From Nostoc mirabile CHAB5784 (GTDB lineage: Bacteria; Cyanobacteriota; Cyanobacteriia; Cyanobacteriales; Nostocaceae): a stretch of DNA of 64,000 nt. The first letter of the stretch is position 1. Each line of letters starts with the position of its first letter. The stretch lies in assembly GCF_020829645.1 (NCBI RefSeq), contig NZ_JAIVFS010000015.1, positions 62,001-126,000 of the forward strand, read 5' to 3'. Under the pieces are notes generated by a model, which was not told the DNA's origin, made no database searches, and saw only the letters and a program-made list of their open reading frames with translations. Positions 60,337 to 64,000 of the stretch are shown piece by piece. Made by a program: the position numbers and the translations under genes.

Positions 60337-61207
60337 TCAAGCTCTCGGAACATGAGGCCCATGTCCTAGTACTAAATCTGCTCCCGCATCAATCATATTT
60401 CGAGCAAACTTGATCGAATTCCCTCGATTTTCTCCATAAAAAAACTCTGTCTGATTCTTAACATGTAGCGCCCCCGTTCCTTCGGCTCCTGCGTGCATCG
60501 ATACTATTACAATATTGGCTTTATTTTTAGCTTCTGTTACAAGTGCTTGGGCTGCTCCTAAATTATGGATGGAATTATACATTTCATAAGGAGAAAACCC
60601 GACCATTGCCACAGGGATATTGTTAGCTTCCAAATAAAGAATTTGATTTTTATGACCTAATGTTGCAATACCCACAGCCTCAAGATTTTTCTTTGTATCT
60701 TTGAATCTTACCGGGCCGAAGTCCATTGCATGGTTATTCGCCATATTAAACACATTAAAACCAGCCTCAGCAAATAGCCGAGCATATCCAGGTGGGGAGC
60801 GAAAAGCAAAGACTTGCCCTCGACTAATATCTTTGGCAGTGTAGGGATAATTAGTTAAGCTACTTTCAAAGTTCAAACAAGATATCAGATCCTTGCAAGT
60901 GAGTTCTCACTGATTTTGGTAATAATTGATCTCGAAACCTGGGTAATCTATAGTTAGGGAAATTAGTGCCAGGAATAATATCTCCAACGGCTTTGATAGT
61001 AATAGTATCTGGAAAGATTTGTTCTTCTGTTGTTGATGGCGTAACAGGGATAGCTAATGGTAATGATACAGGTTCAGTGGGTGTAGTAGCAGCGTTTAAT
61101 CGCTGTGATTGCCCAAGCCGGATAACGACTCCTATACTAATACCTAGATATAAACAGACACTGATAACAATAAATGAGGGCACTTTCCCCATGCTGCGAT
61201 TTGCCAT
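60337..61207 (-). pseudogene. Broken capA-family gene (PgsA/CapA-like)
   Basis: The 5' part (61207-60866) has an N-terminal membrane anchor (FIVISVCLYLGISIGVVIRL) and ITIKAVGDIIPGTNFPN, the start of the CapA metallophosphatase-like domain, ending at GSDILFEL-stop. The next frame resumes within 2 nt: NFESSLTNYPYTAKDISRGQ, FNMANNHAMDFG, ADLVLGHGPHVPRA, then stops where the domain normally continues. The junction GSDILF-NFES lacks two nucleotides relative to the family GNFE. Frameshift plus 3' truncation at a repeat make it a pseudogene. Intact relatives participate in poly-gamma-glutamate or capsule synthesis. Confidence 0.8.
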
Positions 61208-61453
61208 CGTTCACTCCTCACACGATGGCATTAGTTTATCCCCAAAATCTGTGTCGTCAGTGTATATTTTAATGTAGTTTTTGCAATATCTGACTAAGTA
61301 AATACGGAAATATAATCCCGTTTCACACAACGTCCGTTACATATATATACTTAGGATAGCACATGTGTGTGCCCTTACTTGCAAATACTCATACATACCA
61401 TCTATGAAGCCAAACATCATCTGTTTGTCTAATTTTTCGGCAATCATTTTAAA

Positions 61454-61538
61454 CGGAGAGGGGGGGATTCGAACCCCCGTTGGGTTTCCCCAAAACGCAT
61501 TTCGAGTGCGTCACCATGAACCGCTCGGACACCTCTCC
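61454..61538 (-). tRNA. tRNA-Ser (anticodon CGA)
   Basis: Read on the minus strand: acceptor GGAGAGG (61538-61532) pairs with CCTCTCC before discriminator G at 61454; D-arm with TCCGAGCGGTTCA; anticodon stem ACGCA/TGCGT with loop CTCGAAA; a long variable arm (GGGGAAACCC); T-arm GGGGGTTCGAATCCCCC. The 85-nt length with a long variable arm is type II, as for Ser. CCA is not encoded. Confidence 0.95.
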
Positions 61539-61776
61539 AGCTATATCATTCACACATTTGAGTATTCAAATGCCGTGAAGTAAGGGAAATTTTACCATAT
61601 TCCCTATACTACTATAACATTATTGCTTTATCTACGTAACGGGATGCTTCGGGAACGCCAACGCCCAAGCCCAAGACATTTCCCGCGATCGTGGTTGCTC
61701 CAATTACCCAGTGAGTCAATGACACCCAGAGATGTCCTATCTGTTTGGCGATTTACCGTTATCTATTCATCAGCTT

Positions 61777-61905
61777 TAGGACTTACGCACGGGTAACGGA
61801 AAACGAACCACAGAGAAGCCAGTGCGCCCTTGCGGTTAAGAGACTTGAAGCAACTGGCGCGTCACGGAGGAATGAGAGTTTGAGAGGGTTTTTGCGTAAG
61901 TCCTA
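61777..61905. mobile_element. MITE-like element with TAGGACTTACGCA ends, copy 3
   Basis: TAGGACTTACGCA (61777-61789) and TGCGTAAGTCCTA (61893-61905) are perfect inverses, and AGCTT flanks both sides (61772-61776, 61906-61910). The interior contains GCGCCCTTGCGGTTAAGAGA, a dispersed fragment also seen near 12200 and 45840. Confidence 0.88.
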
Positions 61906-62002
61906 AGCTTAACCAAGATGACCCTTGAAACAAACACCTAACCTGATGCAGGTAAATCTTTTGTAGAAATTTTAGAACAGTTAGAAAATTCTCAATAGCC
62001 AA

Positions 62003-62264
62003 TGACCGAATAATTAGTAATTCGTAATACTTCGGCTACGCTCAGTACAAGTTCGTAATTCGTAAATTTTGAATTCATTAATTAGTAATTAATTAATAAT
62101 TAAATCATTGAGGGACAGAGCAACTTAATTTATTAATGAAAAAAAATAAATTTATTCATCATTCAGAGCAAATACCTTTAGGTATGGGGTAATAATTACG
62201 AATTACGTTAGCGCAGCGTTAGCGAGTCCTCGATCGTCATTATCAATTACGAATTATTTTGACT
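62003..62264. mobile_element. Dispersed element with AATTCGTAATT ends, copy 2 (inverse orientation)
   Basis: Carries, inverted, the same ordered blocks as 46203-46377: TGACC...TAATTA at one end, ACAGAGCAACTTAA, AAATAAATTTATT, GGGGTAATAATTACGAATTA, and AATTATTTTGACT at the other. A GC-rich insert (62208-62240) and one at 62030-62055 make it longer. Confidence 0.65.
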
Positions 62265-62612
62265 ATTAGTCGTTTGATAGCCTTCATTTTCCACTTTTTA
62301 ATTGGTTCGACTGCGCGTGCTTTTTTATCTCGATTGCTATGTATAAATCATTGCTATCAAAATTAAAAGCGCAATCATAATCTCTTACTATTTGTATAAT
62401 TAAATAATTATTTTATGTAATATAGACATATTTTCTATATTCTCCCTTATACTTTTTTATCAAAATTCTTGTTTACAATATTCCAGAAAATCTCTTATTA
62501 ATATCTCTTGACATCGGATATCTTAGTGATTACTATGTCAATCAATCCGGATTTGATTAACTTATTCGGAAAATCTCTGTAAATAAATCCAACACTATCC
62601 TCACAGCACTAC
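62265..62612. other. AT-rich region upstream of the beta-lactamase-like gene
   Basis: No ORF, RNA gene or hairpin recognised. A promoter is expected but no clear consensus boxes stand out in such AT-rich sequence. Confidence 0.4.
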
Positions 62613-63635
62613 ATGAAACTACGCTGGTTCTTACTGAGCCTTACAAGTATTCTTTTACTATCGTCCCCAGTAAAAGCGAATCCCAATACGAATCAAGTTG
62701 GCAACGCAAATGACTGGAGTGCAAATCAATCTGATTTACAACTACCAAAACTTAAATTTATTGCTCCGGTTCCTCTAACCGATCCTGTCAACCCAATAAA
62801 TACTTCTAAATTCACTGGTGTAGTTCCTCTAGGACGTGAGATATCAGAACTAAAAACTCCTATTAAAGCATTAATGGCTCGCTATAGATTCCTCACTCCC
62901 GGAATCTTTTTTATGGACTTAGAAACAGGAGATTATTTTAGTGTTAATGGTGATAAAGCTTTTTCCGCCGCTAGCACAATTAAGTATCCGATTTTGATTG
63001 CTTTATTTCAGGAAGTAGATGCAGGGAGAATCAAACTAGGCGAAACTTTGGTGATGGGACGGAAGCATGTCACTGGCGGTTCTGGAAATATGCAGTATCA
63101 ACGAGTGGGAACTAAGCTGAGTCTCTTGCAAACTGCAACCAAGATGATGACTATTAGCGATAATACTGCTACAAATATGATTATCGACCGATTAGGTGGT
63201 GTATCTAAATTAAATCAAAAGTTTCGCCGGTGGGGATTGCAAAGCACTGTGATTCGCAATGTGTTAGGAGATTTTAAAGGAACTAATAAAACTAGTGCAA
63301 AAGACTTGGTACGACTGTCAGCTTTGGTTACAAATAATCAGTTAATTTCTGCTACAAGTCAATCCCAAGTTTTAGGTATTATGATTCGTTGTCACAATAG
63401 AGCATTGCTCCCATCTGGTTTAGGTTATGGTGCAAATATTGCTCATAAAACAGGTACTCTACGGTTTGTACTAGGCGATGCGGGTATTATTGAAACGCCA
63501 TCAGGTAAGCGTTATTTAGCAGGAATTTTCGTGCGAAGACCGAATAATGACATTAGAGCTAGAGATTTTATTCGTCAAGTTTCTCGGGTAATGTATGGCT
63601 ACTTCGAGCAGCCAAAAGTCAGTCATCTACCTTAA
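62613..63635 (+). CDS. Class A beta-lactamase-fold serine hydrolase, exported
   Basis: A 340-aa protein with a signal peptide (MKLRWFLLSLTSILLLSSPV, cleaving near KA). Three motifs of the family are visible: STIK with the nucleophile Ser121 and Lys124, SDN 182-184, KTG 279-281. The omega-loop motif ExxLN that provides the deacylating Glu166 in class A enzymes is not apparent: the corresponding stretch reads VIRNVLGDFKGTNKTSAKDL. It may therefore be a slow penicillin-binding or DD-peptidase-like enzyme rather than a resistance enzyme. Cyanobacterial homologues are chromosomal and conserved. Start ATG 62613. Confidence 0.87.
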   Translation: MKLRWFLLSLTSILLLSSPVKANPNTNQVGNANDWSANQSDLQLPKLKFIAPVPLTDPVNPINTSKFTGVVPLGREISELKTPIKALMARYRFLTPGIFFMDLETGDYFSVNGDKAFSAASTIKYPILIALFQEVDAGRIKLGETLVMGRKHVTGGSGNMQYQRVGTKLSLLQTATKMMTISDNTATNMIIDRLGGVSKLNQKFRRWGLQSTVIRNVLGDFKGTNKTSAKDLVRLSALVTNNQLISATSQSQVLGIMIRCHNRALLPSGLGYGANIAHKTGTLRFVLGDAGIIETPSGKRYLAGIFVRRPNNDIRARDFIRQVSRVMYGYFEQPKVSHLP

Positions 63636-63755
63636 AGCAATCCTGAATTCTTTTTTGTTCAAAGCTGCCGAATAGCCCATCCTAGACATCGCTTCTCTAA
63701 CTGCCAAGGTTATCATGTAGTCGAACATTGTGCAGCATACAATTTGAGGTTTTGC

Positions 63756-64000
63756 ATGAAAGTAGCAGTCTTCAGTACAAAAGTCTACGATCGCAAGTTT
63801 TTATCAGCCGCAAATTCTCCCACCCAACACGAATTAGTGTTTTTTGAACCTCGTTTAAATCGGGATACAGCTATTCTCGCCGCCGGATTCCCGGCGGTTT
63901 GCGTATTTGTGCATGATCAGGTTGACGCGCCAACTTTAGAACTTCTCGCCTCACGGGGAACTCGGCTGGTTGTCCTCCGTTGTGCAGGGTTTAACAACGT
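63756..64000 (+). CDS. D-lactate dehydrogenase / 2-hydroxyacid dehydrogenase, N-terminal part (partial at window edge)
   Basis: Open to the window edge: MKVAVFSTKVYDRKFLSAAN, HELVFFEPRLNRDTA, VFVHDQVDAPTLELLASRGT, LVVLRCAGFNNV. This is the D-isomer 2-hydroxyacid dehydrogenase opening, closest to fermentative D-lactate dehydrogenase, whose active site uses RCAGFNNVD. The NAD-binding domain and catalytic His are beyond the window. It is a pyruvate-to-D-lactate NADH enzyme by family; substrate preference is inferred. Start ATG 63756, no clear Shine-Dalgarno. The next gene upstream, the beta-lactamase-like one, appears unrelated. Confidence 0.92.
   Translation, partial: MKVAVFSTKVYDRKFLSAANSPTQHELVFFEPRLNRDTAILAAGFPAVCVFVHDQVDAPTLELLASRGTRLVVLRCAGFNN

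Noticed and set aside
61365..61583. 72-codon ORF across the tRNA
   Set aside because: It reads through tRNA-Ser on the opposite strand; the tRNA explains the sequence.

Overview
The window is a chromosomal segment of a filamentous, probably heterocyst-forming cyanobacterium of the Nostoc type. Evidence: a photosystem I PsaK subunit, acyl-ACP reductase next to accA, PipX-PipY, SepF/Cdv2, frequent HIP1 octamers (GCGATCGC), heptanucleotide short tandem repeats, many small inverted-repeat elements, and several large caspase, STAND and WD40 proteins. No species call is made.

Layout. 1-7 kb is mostly housekeeping: the end of acyl-ACP reductase, accA, a short-chain dehydrogenase, folE, trpF (reverse), psaK and a CBS-fused site-2 protease. 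7-16.3 kb carries two giant reverse-strand caspase-like genes: caspase-STAND-WD40 (1526 aa) and caspase-alpha/beta-hydrolase (1155 aa). A TPR relic and several mobile inverted-repeat elements lie beside them. 16.7-28.1 kb is again core metabolism and cell biology: a small membrane protein, der, an EcfT/CbiQ-type transporter, a chorismate-utilising TrpE/PabB-family enzyme, pipX-pipY, sepF, proC and a Ski2-like helicase. 28.3-32 kb has two exported proteins of unknown function around a His-rich Zn/Cd-type P-ATPase. 32.2-37.7 kb is a tightly overlapping four-gene operon (degenerate-STAND protein, MoxR AAA+, membrane vWA, CHASE2 protein). It resembles the NTP-dependent MoxR-vWA conflict systems of multicellular bacteria. 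It is followed at 37.8-39.5 kb by a tandemly duplicated, decaying array of caspase N-terminal fragments alternating with small coiled-coil genes. 39.9-44.4 kb holds a Rieske oxygenase and a copper set (CopA-type ATPase, a small membrane protein, a CxxC metallochaperone with a MerR-type operator).

44.5-47.5 kb has no convincing intact gene. It contains an internally deleted rtcB relic, 21-bp tandem repeats, mobile elements, and a reverse-strand series of diverged repeats with intrinsic terminators that may be a small-RNA array. 47.5-52.8 kb is a signalling block: a CheY-like regulator, two receiver-histidine kinases (one receiver lacks its phospho-acceptor Asp), a decayed kinase/receiver pair and a NarL-type regulator. 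52.9-61.5 kb contains an LpxB-related glycosyltransferase, an Omp85 protein, a DUF2887/Rpn-type nuclease-like protein, a membrane Ser/Thr kinase, a nested pair of inverted-repeat elements, a broken capA and tRNA-Ser(CGA). The window ends with a class A beta-lactamase-fold protein lacking the usual omega-loop Glu motif, and the start of a D-lactate dehydrogenase.

Two themes stand out. First, there is a concentration of caspase/STAND/MoxR-vWA modules typical of cell-death or conflict systems, with visible birth and decay. Second, the repeat load is heavy. At least four short element types can be bounded by target duplications, low-complexity repeats have entered the reading frames of four conserved enzymes, and one repeat end coincides with the truncation of capA. 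All functional calls rest on reading motifs in the sequence; no database searches were run.
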